From contig PUDQ02000016.1 in NCBI GenBank assembly GCA_002964805.2, positions 868,001-932,000 on the forward strand: a stretch of 64,000 bases of DNA, given 5' to 3'. The position numbers and the translations under genes are program-made. The DNA comes from Trametes villosa (lineage: Eukaryota; Basidiomycota; Agaricomycetes; Polyporales; Polyporaceae). The notes beneath the pieces were generated by a model. It ran no database searches. It worked only from the letters and a program-made list of their open reading frames with translations, and had not been told where the DNA came from. Of this stretch, positions 22,145 to 35,671 are shown in pieces; within the stretch, counting starts at the first letter, position 1; each line of letters begins with the position of its first letter.

Positions 22145-23354
22145 CTAGTTCTCGGCGATGGTGGGAAGGAAGAGAGGAGCGCCATTGATGAGAGTTCCGT
22201 CGAAATGGAATTCGCGTATATGGCTGGTTCAAGTCCGAGATCAGCGAGGGAATATACAACGCACACAGAGACACGCCGCATACCATTCCGCAAGCACAGC
22301 ACGCAAGGTATGGAACCGGCGGCCATACACGTCGTTTGCCGTCAGGACCCCAGAGAAGCCGCGATCCAGCATGTTCACGAGCTCCTTCTGCTCCCCTCTG
22401 GTCAGGGGGATGTCGAGGCTGAAGGACAAAAAGAATCAGCACGCTCATGACAGTACAACCGCGCCTAGTAGCAGCCCGGCGCACGCACTCGTGGCATATG
22501 GTGGTTACGACGTCAAGCACGGTCACCCCGGTCCGCCGCTTGCTTTTCTCTTGAGTGAAATCATGTAGGCCCAGCGGACCAAGGCAGAACCTGTTCACTG
22601 GAATGTCGGTGGCGAAGCTCCGCTGCATGAGCAGGTGGTCCTGCAGGAAGAGACTTCCGCCGTATCCATTTCCACCTTCTGTGTCCGCTTTGACTTGCGC
22701 ATCCTCGAGCACGTCGTGGTACCCTTCTGTGCGGAAGGCGAGGTGCAGCAGATTGCGATGCGCGAAAAGGCGTGGGGGTTCGTCGTCTTCGTCGTCATCT
22801 GTGCCATCGGGGTCATCCTCACCGTCGACATCCATGCCGGTGTCGTTGTTCTCATCGTCAGAGTCCGAGTCTGTGCCGTCGTAGAACTCGTCGTTCCAAT
22901 TGGAGAAGACGGTCAGCGGCCTGATGCATTCCGCTGCCCGTGCCATGCGCCGACCTGTGCACAAACCGTAACATTGTGTAGAGACGTTGGGGACGGATGA
23001 TTGACTAAACTCACGATTATAAGCGAGCAACGCCTCCCCGCACCGTGGATGCTGGCAGAATCCATCCTCCTCCACGGCCTCTATGGCAATCTTGCGCCAG
23101 CAATGAGGGTCCCTCAGGTTATCCTCCCCTAATGCGCCAATGCCATTGTACCAGCACAGGCGCCGCCAGAACGCAACAGCCTCCTGCTCCGAGTCGTATA
23201 GTCCGGCTATGTGAGGATGCGTGCTGTAGAAGCAAACGTGCGTGCGTATGTCGAGCGGGGCAATGTCACGCTTGATGAGGAGGAAGATCTCGAGCGGGAA
23301 CGGTCGCAGAGACGGGATTCTAGGGGCGAGAGGCAGGGCCTGCCCAGTCTGCAT
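22145..23354 (-). CDS. F-box-like family member FB4
   Basis: Intact B-type copy, start 23354, stop TAG 22145-22147. F-box-like PLEIFLLIKRDIAPLDIRTH then HIAGLYDSEQEAVAFWRRLC, Cys motif DGFCQHPRCGEALL, RMARAAECIRPLTVFSNW, acidic linker DGTDSDSDDENNDTGMDVD, RNLLHLAFRTEGYHDVLED, LLMQRSFATDIPVNRFCLG, TGVTVLDVVTTICHD, LDIPLTRGEQKELVNMLDRG, FHTLRAVLAE and the last exon HIREFHFDGTLINGAPLFLP ending AEN. The first and second introns happen to be open in frame, so an unspliced 441-codon frame exists; comparison with FB3 supports splicing (donors GTGCGT at the HECV position and GTATGC before the last exon). Predicted product is about 380 residues. Function inferred only by family pattern. Confidence 0.8.
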
Positions 23355-23951
23355 GGTGAGGTGAGAGATGGGATAACCCGCACTAAACAGCGCGGGCGGG
23401 CAGCCGTACAGCCTGAGAGAGAGAGACTAGTGCCAGCTCAGAGAGGCCGCCAGATCGAGGTTGTCTGAAACCAAGGTGATGCGTGTAGCGCGTCGCTCGC
23501 GCTCGAATTCCGCGAAACGCGTGCGGCCACCCGGTCAGGTGATCGTACCATCACAAATTCGCGTATCGTGGCATGCGGCTCTTTCGTATCGACCGCCGCG
23601 GCGGCCTGATTAATCATCCTACCTGAACATCGCGCAGGCTGGTCCAGGATCATGAGGGGCCTTGGTCTCGGTCGCTCATGCACGGAGCGTGCCACGGACA
23701 GTGCTATGACTGTCGGAGATGCATCAGTGGGTCAAGACTCGGACGTTCGGTCGCGCGAGTACTACATATGCATGTGGTTGGACGTGAACATCGCAGCCCC
23801 GAACTCGGGACACAGACTGTCGACAGACTAGGGTGGAGAAGAATATGAACTGCATGTCCGAGAGCTTCTGTGCCATGCGCATTCATTAGAGGCTGGAGAA
23901 GGAGCAGCACCCGGCGCGTTCCCGTTCGCGATATGATCAAACAGTTTGCCG
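23355..23951. other. FB4 promoter and FB4-FB5 spacer
   Basis: The left half holds the FB4 upstream block (ACGCGT 23517-23522; conserved element 23533-23551). The rest shows nothing recognisable. Confidence 0.55.
23517..23551 (-). promoter_or_regulatory. Conserved upstream block of FB4
   Basis: ACGCGT at 23517-23522 and GGTCAGGTGATCGTACCAT at 23533-23551, about 180 bases before the FB4 start, in the same order and spacing as upstream of FB2. Confidence 0.6.
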
Positions 23952-25128
23952 TCAGAGTTGTGTGAAGGAGAACGCGGGTCCCTGTTCCGTGAGGTCCTCA
24001 TACTTCAGGCTCGTGATGGGGCTATCGATGCATATGCACATCAAATTCCAGAAACATAGCTGAACTGTGATACGAGCGGACGTACCACACGCAGAGAATC
24101 GAGCGCGTGCTGTACATCGCGCTAATCGCCACATTGAGAGCCAATGCCTTGGGAAAGCACTCGTGGTGCTCATCGATGTAGTCTTGTGTGTCGCCCACTA
24201 ATAATTCGTTGTCCAGCCTGCACCCGCCGTACTTCAGCACACCTCGAAGAGCAGCCATGAACCATGACCACATACACATCGTGAACTACGCATACGACAT
24301 CGTGAATCTCGATCGCCCTCGACCGAGAGATGGTATCATCAGGGAGGTGTGGGCCCGTGAGGTGGTTGAACAGCCTGATGGACGTCACTGGAGGGAGGAC
24401 GGCAAAGCTGCGTGCCGCGAACGGATGCTCCGCCAGGTACAGTCCCGAGTAGTCATCGGCCTTGTAATCGCGCCTGTACTTTTCGTCCAGCTTGCGCAAC
24501 GGGCCACCAACCGGGCGGAGGTGTGCATCGTGGAGAGCAGGGCGAGGCTCCAAGTAGTAGATTTGCTCCAAGTGTTCGTACTCGACGTGTTTGAAGAGAT
24601 CATGCGCAGCAAAGGGGGGGTCTCTAGCACAATAGACTTCGTAGTGGACGGGTTTGAGTGGCTCTACGTGATTCGCAGCCTCACGCATCCGCTGTCCTAA
24701 GCATGCAGTGTCAGCGAATGTCACTCTGCAAGAATGAAAGCGGGGCAAGTTCGCCTACGATTTCTTTCCAAAAGCGCTTCACCGCAGCGCGGATGTGTGC
24801 AGAATCCGTCCTGAGATATGTACTTGATGGCGACATCCTTCCAGGAAGGCATACGCTCAATACGCGGCCAGGAGGGGTGCTTGCGGGCCATCACATCATC
24901 GAAAGCTGCTGAGGAATCCGGGTTTATCACGTCGCCGCCGAGGCCATTGTTCCAGCATGCGAGCTCCCAGAAGGCATCCGGGCTGTCGACTGTATCGTAG
25001 AGTGCAGCGACCCTAGGGCTACTCAGATAGAAGCAGACGTGTGTTCGGAGATCATCAGCGGCGACAAGCTCTTTGACGATGAGCAGCAGTTCTTGAGGGA
25101 AATTGACCATGATCGTCGAGGTGGTCAT
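23952..25128 (-). CDS. F-box-like family member FB5
   Basis: Second subfamily (with FB6). Start 25128 (MTTSTIMVNFPQELLLIVKE), then LVAADDLRTHVCFYLSSPRV, ALYDTVDSPDAFWELACW, PSWKDVAIKYISQDGFCTHP and CGEALLERN at the end of exon 1. Exon 2: QRMREAANHVEPLKPVHYEV, PPFAAHDLFKHVEYEHLEQI, DAHLRPVGGPLRKLDEKYR, SGLYLAEHPFAARSFAVLPP, then IEIHDVVCVVHD. A 46 nt intron follows; exon 3: LDNELLVGDTQDYIDEHHEC and FPKALALNVAISAMY; last exon PITSLKYEDLTEQGPAFSFT ending QL. It lacks the acidic linker of FB2-FB4 and has a different C-terminus. About 345 residues, no visible lesion. Function unknown. Confidence 0.8.
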
Positions 25129-25244
25129 TGAAAGTGTTAGGATGAGTGATCGAACGCTCGAGACTCGACACGGTGGTTGTTCGTCAAGGACGTTGGAAGA
25201 CAAGTTGCGAAATCCACGGCGATTGGGCGCTTCTGAGCTTATCC
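25129..25244. promoter_or_regulatory. FB5 upstream region, shared with FB6
   Basis: The first hundred bases before FB5 resemble those before FB6 (26967-27075), both ending in a GGGCGCTTCTGAG or GAGCGCTTCTCAG stretch. The promoter was evidently copied together with the gene. Confidence 0.45.
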
Positions 25245-25625
25245 TCGGTATGCCGTTATACCAACACAAGCGTCGCTAGAAGTTGTGGGCCTCCCGCTCA
25301 GCCGTACGGTAGCGTACAGTCTAGCTATGCGAGAGTACATGCTGTATAGGTAAGATAGAAGCCGTGCGTATGTTGAGCAGCGCGATGTCGCGCGGGCCCT
25401 ATGAGCGAGAAGTGTGCGATGCGGGTCGGGCGTAGTAGAAGGGACTTCTGCGAGACAAGAGATGTCATGGCCCGCAATGGACAACGCTGATAGGCAAGCG
25501 TGCAGACTCGAGGCCCTGCCCGCCGAGACAAAGAGATCCTAGTTGTTCGAAGGCAAGGTAATGCGTAATTCCACGAAACACACGTATTGACGTGTCATGA
25601 CAAGCTCATACATGGCGGCTCTTCC
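25245..25625 (-). pseudogene. Relic of an F-box-like family gene
   Basis: Plus-strand 25245-25410 aligns by eye with FB4 23130-23300, the first exon: for example ACCAACACAAGCGTCGCTAG against ACCAGCACAGGCGCCGCCAG, and CTAGCTATGCGAGAGTACAT against CCGGCTATGTGAGGATGCGT. The piece at 25545-25625 resembles the FB4 upstream region, including AATTCCACGAAACACACGT against AATTCCGCGAAACGCGTGC. On the minus strand only scraps such as SRIARLYA survive. There is no open frame and no downstream exons. It lies between FB5 and FB6, so it marks a former seventh copy of the B type. Confidence 0.7.
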
Positions 25626-25775
25626 ATCACTCCACCATCTTTGTCTAAAAACGCAGGTTGGCTCAGAAGGATGAAAAACAACCGTGTATTCCCGGACATG
25701 AACAACACGCTGGCTGTAGAGGATGTACCAGTGGCCGATATAGAGGAGTGACCGTATTTCCACTAAACTACGCCT

Positions 25776-26966
25776 TTAGAGCTGCGTGAAAGAGAACACC
25801 GGTCCATTTTCGGTGAGCTCCTCGTATTCCAGGCACGTTATGGGGCTACAGATATAGTACATGCATGCGCGTCAGATCTAGAATACGGATGTGAAGGATG
25901 TGATCCGACGCACCATATCGAGAGCATCGAGCGTGTGTTAGTCATTCTGCTAAACGCCACATCGAAAGTCCACTCCTTGGGAAAGCACTCATGGTGCTCG
26001 TTCACGTAGTCCTGTGCATCATACACGGTAATGCTATTGTCAAGCCTGTACACACCGCACTTCAGCACGCATTACAACCCACTCGCAATCAGGAACACAT
26101 ACACTTCGTGGATTGCGCAGACGACGTCGTGGACCTCGATTCCCTTTGACCGAGACATGGTGCCGTTGGGGAGGCGTTGGCCGGTGAGATACAGGAGCAT
26201 CACGGAGGTCACCGGGGGAAACACCGCAAAGCTCCGCGTCACGAACGGGTGCTCTGCGAGGTAGAGCCCCGAGTAGTCGTCCGCCTTGGAACGATACTCG
26301 TACCTTTCGCCCAGCTTGCGCAACGGGCCACCGACCGGGCGGAGGTGGGCATCCATGATGGCCGGAGGAGGCTCCGTGAGGATGTCCTGGTCCAGGAACT
26401 TGTACTCGATGTGTTCGAAAATGTCGTGCGCGGCGAACGGCGGGTGCTTGTCGCGGTAGTCGATGATTTCGACGGGTTCGAGTGGCTCTATGTGCTCCGC
26501 GACGGAGCGCATGCGTTGTCCTATAGTATGTAAAGTCAGCGAGCGTCGTGCTACAATGCTTCAAGCGAGAAGAAGTCCGCTTACGGTTTCTCTCGAGGAG
26601 CGCCTCGCCGCACTGCGGGTGCGTGCAGAATCCGTCTTGCATAATGTACTTGATCGCGACGTCCTTCCAGGAAGGCAGGCGCTCGATGCGCGGCCGGGTG
26701 GGGTACTCGCGTGCGATCTCATCATCCAGATATCTTGAGTAAGCTTTTGGGAGGAGCGGGTCCTCGACGTCGCCAGAAAGGCCATTGTTCCAGCACATTA
26801 GCTCCCAGAACGTATCCGCGCGGCTCGCTGTGTCATAGAGCGCTGCGACCCTAGGGCTGCTGAGATAGAAGCAGACGTGCGTCCGGAGGTCGTCCGCGGC
26901 GACGAGCTCTTTGATGATGAGGAGTAGCTCCTGCGGGAAGTCGAAGGTTTTCGTCGGAGTGGTCAT
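25776..26966 (-). CDS. F-box-like family member FB6
   Basis: Sister of FB5. Start 26966 (MTTPTKTFDFPQELLLIIKE), LVAADDLRTHVCFYLSSPRV, ALYDTASRADTFWELMCWNN, PSWKDVAIKYIMQDGFCTHP and CGEALLERN. Exon 2: MRSVAEHIEPLEPVEIIDYR, PPFAAHDIFEHIEYKFLDQD, DAHLRPVGGPLRKLGERYEY, SGLYLAEHPFVTRSFAVFPP, IEVHDVVCAIHE. After a 45 nt intron: CGVYRLDNSITVYDAQDYVN and EHHECFPKEWTFDVAFSRM; last exon PITCLEYEELTENGPVFSFT ending QL at stop TAA 25776-25778. No lesion seen. Shares promoter similarity with FB5. Function unknown; F-box-like N-terminus and DUF6699-like middle are inference. Confidence 0.8.
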
Positions 26967-27652
26967 GGTGCGTCAGGAATGCGCAAGTGAGTGGTGCTCG
27001 AAGCTGACGACGATGTGGATGCTAGACAAAGAGCTTTTGAGACAAATCGCGCGCACTAGTCTCGTGAGCGCTTCTCAGCCACAGCGTACCCATTTGGAGG
27101 CCAGCTGGTTTCCAGCTGGCGGTCATCCAGGCCTCCGACATCGTCTCGGTATCGGTTCAGTATGGGCTGCTCAGTAAGGTTTCAATACTGAGCGGGCGCT
27201 AGATGGGCGGCACCGAGTCTCTGTGCTCTTGGTTCCTTCCATTTGAACGAAGGGCTCGTCATCTATACACGAGGGTATCGGAACCTATAGCTACTTCTAA
27301 TAGCTGTGTTCGCGCGGCGTGGTCGCCACTCCCGTTCTTATAGCGCGGTACTCGAGCGCAGCATGAGCATGACTGTCACCAACGAGAAGTCACCAAGACC
27401 CCGCGGTCCTTCAGAATGGTTGTTCGGGAGGTGTGCCCTGCAATCGCATGGGATTTTCGCAGAAGGAAGCCACGGCAGAGCGTGAAATGGGAAGGGATAG
27501 CTGAAACGATGCCCTAACTTATAACCTCCTCCTCACCAGCGCGTTTCACGCAAGGGCAACTTCGTGGGCGTGCGTAAGCAGTCGCAAGGCTCCGCAAGCA
27601 ATCACCATCCATATTACACAAGGGTCCACGCAAGAGAGAACGAGCGAGGTCA
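26967..27652. other. FB6 promoter and gene-free border of the core region
   Basis: Contains the FB6 upstream region with a dyad at 27096-27136, and the 3' flank of DGAT2. No coding exon is supported. Confidence 0.5.
27096..27136. repeat. Nested inverted repeat with two CCAGCTGG palindromes
   Basis: GGAGGCC at 27096-27102 pairs with GGCCTCC at 27130-27136. Inside are two copies of the palindrome CCAGCTGG (27101-27108, 27112-27119) separated by TTT. Each contains an E-box core CAGCTG. It lies 130-170 bases upstream of FB6. Confidence 0.55.
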
Positions 27653-29521
27653 CTACTCGATGATGCTCAGCTCCCGTGTCCTCGTCCGCGCGAACTCGTC
27701 CTTGTACGTATTCCATATCCTAGGCAACCCCCATAGGCTTTAGAGACGTCGCAGTTAAGATGAACGCGAGGTACGCACCACATCAGCTCATCTATGTACT
27801 GCTCTTGCACGTGTCTGATCTCTTCTAGACTGGGCTTGTCGCACTGCACGACGTGTATTGGACGGCCGACTTCGCAAGCCGGACGGTCAGCACCCGAACG
27901 TCAACGAGAGTACATGCAACAGTACTTACTGACTGCCACTATCCGTTTACGGTACGGCATTAGGCCGAGGTTGTCTAGCGCAAGATTGCACGTTAGCAGG
28001 AAGTGGGAAGAACTGTGCGAGGCGGGAGAGGACATACAATTCAGTAGGCCTCGGCCATGGAAAAGCGGAAGGGTGAACCCGAACACATTCTGGAACTTCT
28101 TCTGGAGCGTGTATAGGGTCGTACCCTTGTCATTGGGCATTTGTTGGAAGATCTGGAGGCCAATGTGTTCAGCAGCATCCCCAGTCGTAGAACCGGCGGT
28201 ACGCACATCGTTCTCTCCGAACGAAAATACAGGGACCAAGTCAGCGCTACGAGGCGTTTCAATATCTGGACAGTATTGGGTATGCATGCATGTCCGCTTA
28301 CCCATGTTGTATGGCGATTTTGATGAATCCCAATCTACACACCAACGTCAGCATCACACTCCGCGATTGTCAGTGACATCCGAACTCACCTCTTCCTCAG
28401 GGTGAGATCAGCAGTGCCCGGGTGCGCGCTCAGACTCTCAGCCGCGCCACCCACCACGATGGTGATGGAGTTACCCGGGCCCTTCTTCAGGATGTTCGAG
28501 CACGACTGCTTCGACACGGAGCAGATGCCCATCGCGAGGATGATGTCGCGGTAGAACGGCATGCGGAAGTTGCTCGTGAGCGTCAGTAGGTGCGGGACGA
28601 TGCCCGGGAACGCGGCGGAGAACCCGGTACCTAGGCAGGAGACGTCAACGCCATGTCCACGAAGACATGCATGAAAGCGACATACTCTCGGTCGCGAAGG
28701 TACATATCGCACCCCTGCACAATAACTATGAGATAGGTTCTGTCCCGACGGGATGGGCGCACACAAGCATACATACATGCCGATGATACCTGCCACGCGC
28801 GCAATCAGTCTAGCCCTTCGTCGTACATGTGCTCGAGAGGTTCTGCCTACCGTGTGGGTGATAGCCGAAGACGTACGGCCGGTCGGGGGGTAATTCACAT
28901 GTCTGCCTCCGGGCGGCGCTCAGCTCAGAGTCTCGCCGCGGCAGGAGGACGCGTCGCACACACCTTCAGGAATCTGGCAGCGCATACCGTTAGTGAGGGA
29001 CGAGTTCAGAGGGTGATGCGACTCACGATGCGGGGTAGTAGTCGGCGAAGTAGCGCCAGAACGACATGGAGCGGAACCAGGGGCTCAGCCGCCCACCGTG
29101 CTCGGGGCTCTTGTCGATGTAGATGGCCCATATGATGTATGCAGCCAGCAGAGGCCATAATGGCGGGAAACCACTGCGCTGGCGTCGGCCTCCGACATGG
29201 CCCAAGGATAGCGGGATGGCTCACCAGAGGAAGAGGAACACAGTGTAACTCCACACGATCGTCGTCGACCATATCGCGACTGCAAGCGTCTGCAGCCGCC
29301 TCTTTCGTGGAATCTTCGCGGGCACGAACCTAAAGCAGGCCTGCGATTAACAACGAGCGCAGCTGAGCGCGAAGGAAGGAGCCGCACTCGATGTGCGCGT
29401 GAAGGTTCGCGACGGGCTTGAGGGGTGTGGAGGTGAGGCTGCTGAGGCTGCTGAGGCGTTCGCGCAGAGAGGTGGTGGAGACGCTGCGTCTCGCGGACGT
29501 GAACACTTTCCGGACTTCCAT
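27653..29521 (-). CDS. DGA1: Diacylglycerol O-acyltransferase, DGAT2 family
   Basis: Catalyses the last step of triacylglycerol synthesis at the ER and lipid droplets, joining diacylglycerol and acyl-CoA. The start at 29521 gives MEVRKVFTSARRS; then KIPRKRRLQTLAVAIWS, a membrane hairpin with YTVFLFLW and LLAAYIIWAIYIDKS, FRSMSFWRYFADYYPASFLK, and the catalytic block PPDRPYVFGYHPHG. Downstream: FATESTGFSAAFPGIVPHLL, NFRMPFYRDIILAMGICSVS, ITIVVGGAAESLSAHPGTAD, RKRLGFIK, then GADLVPVFSFGEND, KKFQNVFGFTLPLFHGRG and the end exon IWNTYKDEFARTRTRELSII. All DGAT2 signature blocks are present in order. It has unusually small exons: 28964-28973 (10 nt) and 28777-28789 (13 nt) flank the exon carrying the HPHG motif. 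The start is supported by the absence of an upstream in-frame ATG with similar character. Confidence 0.9.
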
Positions 29522-32893
<3,372 letters not shown>

Positions 32894-33399
32894 GTCGTTC
32901 AAGGTCGTGAGGGTGGTAGTAGAAGGAGTGAGTGGACAAGACCGAGGAGAGGCTTATGAGGTCTGGGGACAAGGACGACGCGCGTCCCCTCAGCATTACT
33001 CGACGCGTCACTCTCCGGGGCGTGGGATAATGCCCGGCCTTCCGGATCCTTCGAGGGCTATCTCCCGGCCCCAATGGGGCAACTCCTTCCTTTCCAGGAT
33101 GCTAACGCCCGGCGGAAAGTCGCTCTCTCCGGCGACGCGCTGACTGAGGAGCTCAGGTGGTTTGACCACGTACGAGTCCGACGCCGCTGCGGTACTAGTA
33201 GAGATGTCGTGCGGTGTATGACTTACGCGATCACACAGTATATATCTTACAAACTGTAGCGTCCGAGGTGTATGCGAGAGCCCGGGGCCCACACAAAAGT
33301 ACTGGCGCAAGCAAGCTCTAAGCTTCATCTTGACAGATTCTAGGATGAACGCAAGCTACTCAGCTACCGCAGGTGGAATACATGATGGAAAAACTCACA
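32894..33399. other. CDC48 promoter
   Basis: Upstream region of CDC48 and 3' flank of the tubulin cofactor gene. No coding exon recognised. Confidence 0.5.
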
Positions 33400-34331
33400 T
33401 CACATTTCCTCGTCGTCGAAGTTGATCTCCTCCACGGGGAAGTCGCCAACTTTCACCCTCTCGGGCTTCACGAACACGCCGCGGTTTGGTGGGCAGTCGA
33501 AGTATTTCTTCCCCTTGACGCTACAGAGGAAGCTCGACATCAGCTGTTAACAACAGTGGAAGCATATTCACTCACGATCCGTCGTTCTTGCCTATGGGCT
33601 CGTCGTACTCGATCCCGACCCACACACCCTTGGCGAACTCGGTAGGTCCAACGAACCGGACAGTGCCGCGCTTGCGGAAGTCTTCCTCGGTCGACTCTAC
33701 TTCGCAGCGCGCGCCGATCGGGATGTCCGCACCCTGAATTTCTTCCGGTTCCTCGGCGGGCTTATCGGCAAAACGCCCGATCTTATTGCGCTGCTTGTAT
33801 GCGAGCACCGTATCTGTGTTTTGCTCAGATTACAGCACTGCAGTCTGAGAAAAGTACTGCTTTACCTTGCCTCTGAGCGTACTCCGTGGCAGTCAGCTCG
33901 AACTTGTCTACTTGAGACGTGTCCGTGAGCTGCCCGGTGAAGGACGTAGTAGGGTTCAGATCGTCAACCTGCACCCCTCACGAGGGAACGTGAGCATGTA
34001 TTACGGCGACAGTCTCGAACATTACACTGACTTTCAGCACTTGCCAGTCGCGGATTCCGTAGAATCCCAACGGCTTGCTATCGTCGGCGAGCACGCCCAA
34101 CGACTCAGAGGCATCCTCAGACGCCAGGACAGAGATCTCCTGGTTCGGGACGGGGATGCCGGTGATAAGCTCGAGTTTGTTCTGTGGGCATTCACACGCA
34201 AGGTCAATGTCACCATAATTGCGGATACAGTGAGGGCTTGCCTTGAGTTGCCCGACTGTCAGGGACAGATCGAATCGCCTCTCCGACCGAGTGTCAGGAG
34301 AGCGGACGAAGACGTTCATTGTACTATGCAT
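33400..34331 (-). CDS. ALF1: Tubulin-folding cofactor B
   Basis: Binds alpha-tubulin in the tubulin folding pathway. The N-terminus is ubiquitin-like: [63 protein letters not shown]. The middle gives [20 protein letters not shown] and [15 protein letters not shown]. The C-terminal CAP-Gly domain reads [63 protein letters not shown]; the GKNDG tubulin-binding motif lies at an exon end. The tail ends [14 protein letters not shown], an acidic C-terminus like the EEF/EEM type that CAP-Gly domains bind. Two in-frame starts exist (34331 and 34319). Stop TGA 33400-33402. Complete for the family. Confidence 0.93.
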
Positions 34332-34740
34332 GAAGATGTCAGCAATGGGGTAAACGGAACAGGCTAGAGAAACACTGGGCTTGCATTGCTTGGGATGGTC
34401 TCATGGCTGGCGCGCTTTCGACGATTACAGTAGACTCAAGGATGCAAGTACGCGTGTCTTAGAGAGCGGCCACGAGAAAATGGCGCGTTGAGAAACTGGT
34501 AGGTAGTGGAAGATGTCCAAAGAGTGCACTGTGGCTGCGAGCGAAACTTACAGCGCGAGCGCGTAAAGTCCGCGACTTACCGCCACAGCGGCGCGCAACC
34601 TACCTCCGCCACAGGGCCACAGGGCCGGCGACCGACACCCCGACACCCGAGACCGCCATGATGTCCTTGACCTCCCCCCATATTGCGACCCCTACACACC
34701 TTCGTCGCACGTTTGCTCTCTCGAACTCGGAGGAACGCCA
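34332..34740. other. Divergent promoter region
   Basis: About 410 bases between the divergent tubulin cofactor B and thioesterase genes. No TATA box is obvious. Confidence 0.5.
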
Positions 34741-35671
34741 TGAACGCCCTGCGCTGTGCGATTCGCTGCAGAGTGCATCCCGTTCAACCCGTGCTACGGG
34801 CATCGCGGCACGTTCGACACTCGTCCATCCGCGTGAGCATCCTTCAGCCTGCTCTACCGCACACGTTGGGTTCAGGGCTCACAATGTTGGCACGTGCAGG
34901 CTCTGCAGGATAGGTTCAAGGACCCAACGTCCCCTTTCCATCTCCCGCCCGGCACCCAAGGCCCTGATTCTCCGGACCCTCCGCAAGACGAGGTATCTGC
35001 CGCGGACGAAGGGCGTGCAAAGCTGATCGAGCTTGGCTACGACCCTGATAGCTTTTGGGAGCAACGTGTTGTATGGGGTGACCACGATTCGTTCCAGTGA
35101 GTACCGACACCCTGTCATATGTTTTGCCCAGTTCACGGAGTCCATCGCAGGCATGTCAATAACGTGCGATATCGTGCGTAGCCCCTCCTTACAACCCACT
35201 GACCGAGAGCTTGCAATCTGATTGCGCAAGTTGTTTACAGTCCGCTTCTTCGAGTCCGGTCGCATACACTGGATGCGCGCGCTGGGCAACGAGATCGGCG
35301 GACCCGCGAGGGCTGACGCTATGATCAAAGGCAAAGGCGTCTCGCTCATCCTGAAGTCCGTCTCCCTCGAATACAAACGACCTGTCGTCTTCCCAGACAC
35401 CCTCCTTGTTGCGCACAAACCCCACCCCGGACCGCTGCGCTCCTCGTCCAGAGTCGACAGCCCGGAAGTGAAGACGCGGCGGCAGGCGAAGACACACTTT
35501 CACGTTATGGGCGCGATCTGGTCGTACGCGCAGCGGCGGATTGTGACGGAGTCTGACTCTGTCGTGGTCTGGTATGACTACGACAAGTTGGCAAAGTGCG
35601 ACCCCGGCGAGGAGGCAAGGGCGGTCATACAGAGAAGGATGGACCTTGGCAAGGATCGCAGCTCCTCTTAG
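34741..35671 (+). CDS. Mitochondrial hotdog-fold thioesterase-like protein
   Basis: Starts at 34741 with an Arg-rich presequence (MNALRCAIRCRVHPVQPVLR) typical of mitochondrial import. After an intron (donor GTGAGC) come ALQDRFKDPTSPFHLPP and LIELGYDPDSFWEQRVVWGD. Two more short introns lead to HVNNVRYLRFFESGRIHWMR, the central helix signature of 4HBT thioesterases (H/D-x-N-N then R-x-x-E). Then GVSLILKSVSLEYKRPVVFP and DTLLVAHKPHPG follow, and VMGAIWSYAQRRIVTESDSV with VVWYDYDKLAKCDP complete the second half of the hotdog. Stop TAG 35669-35671. It probably hydrolyses an acyl thioester in mitochondria, but the acyl group cannot be read. Length about 235 residues. Confidence 0.85.

Noticed and set aside
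22029..23354. Single 441-codon frame covering FB4
   Set aside because: Two introns happen to be open in frame. Comparison with FB3 and FB2 shows that splicing gives the conserved protein and its proper last exon.
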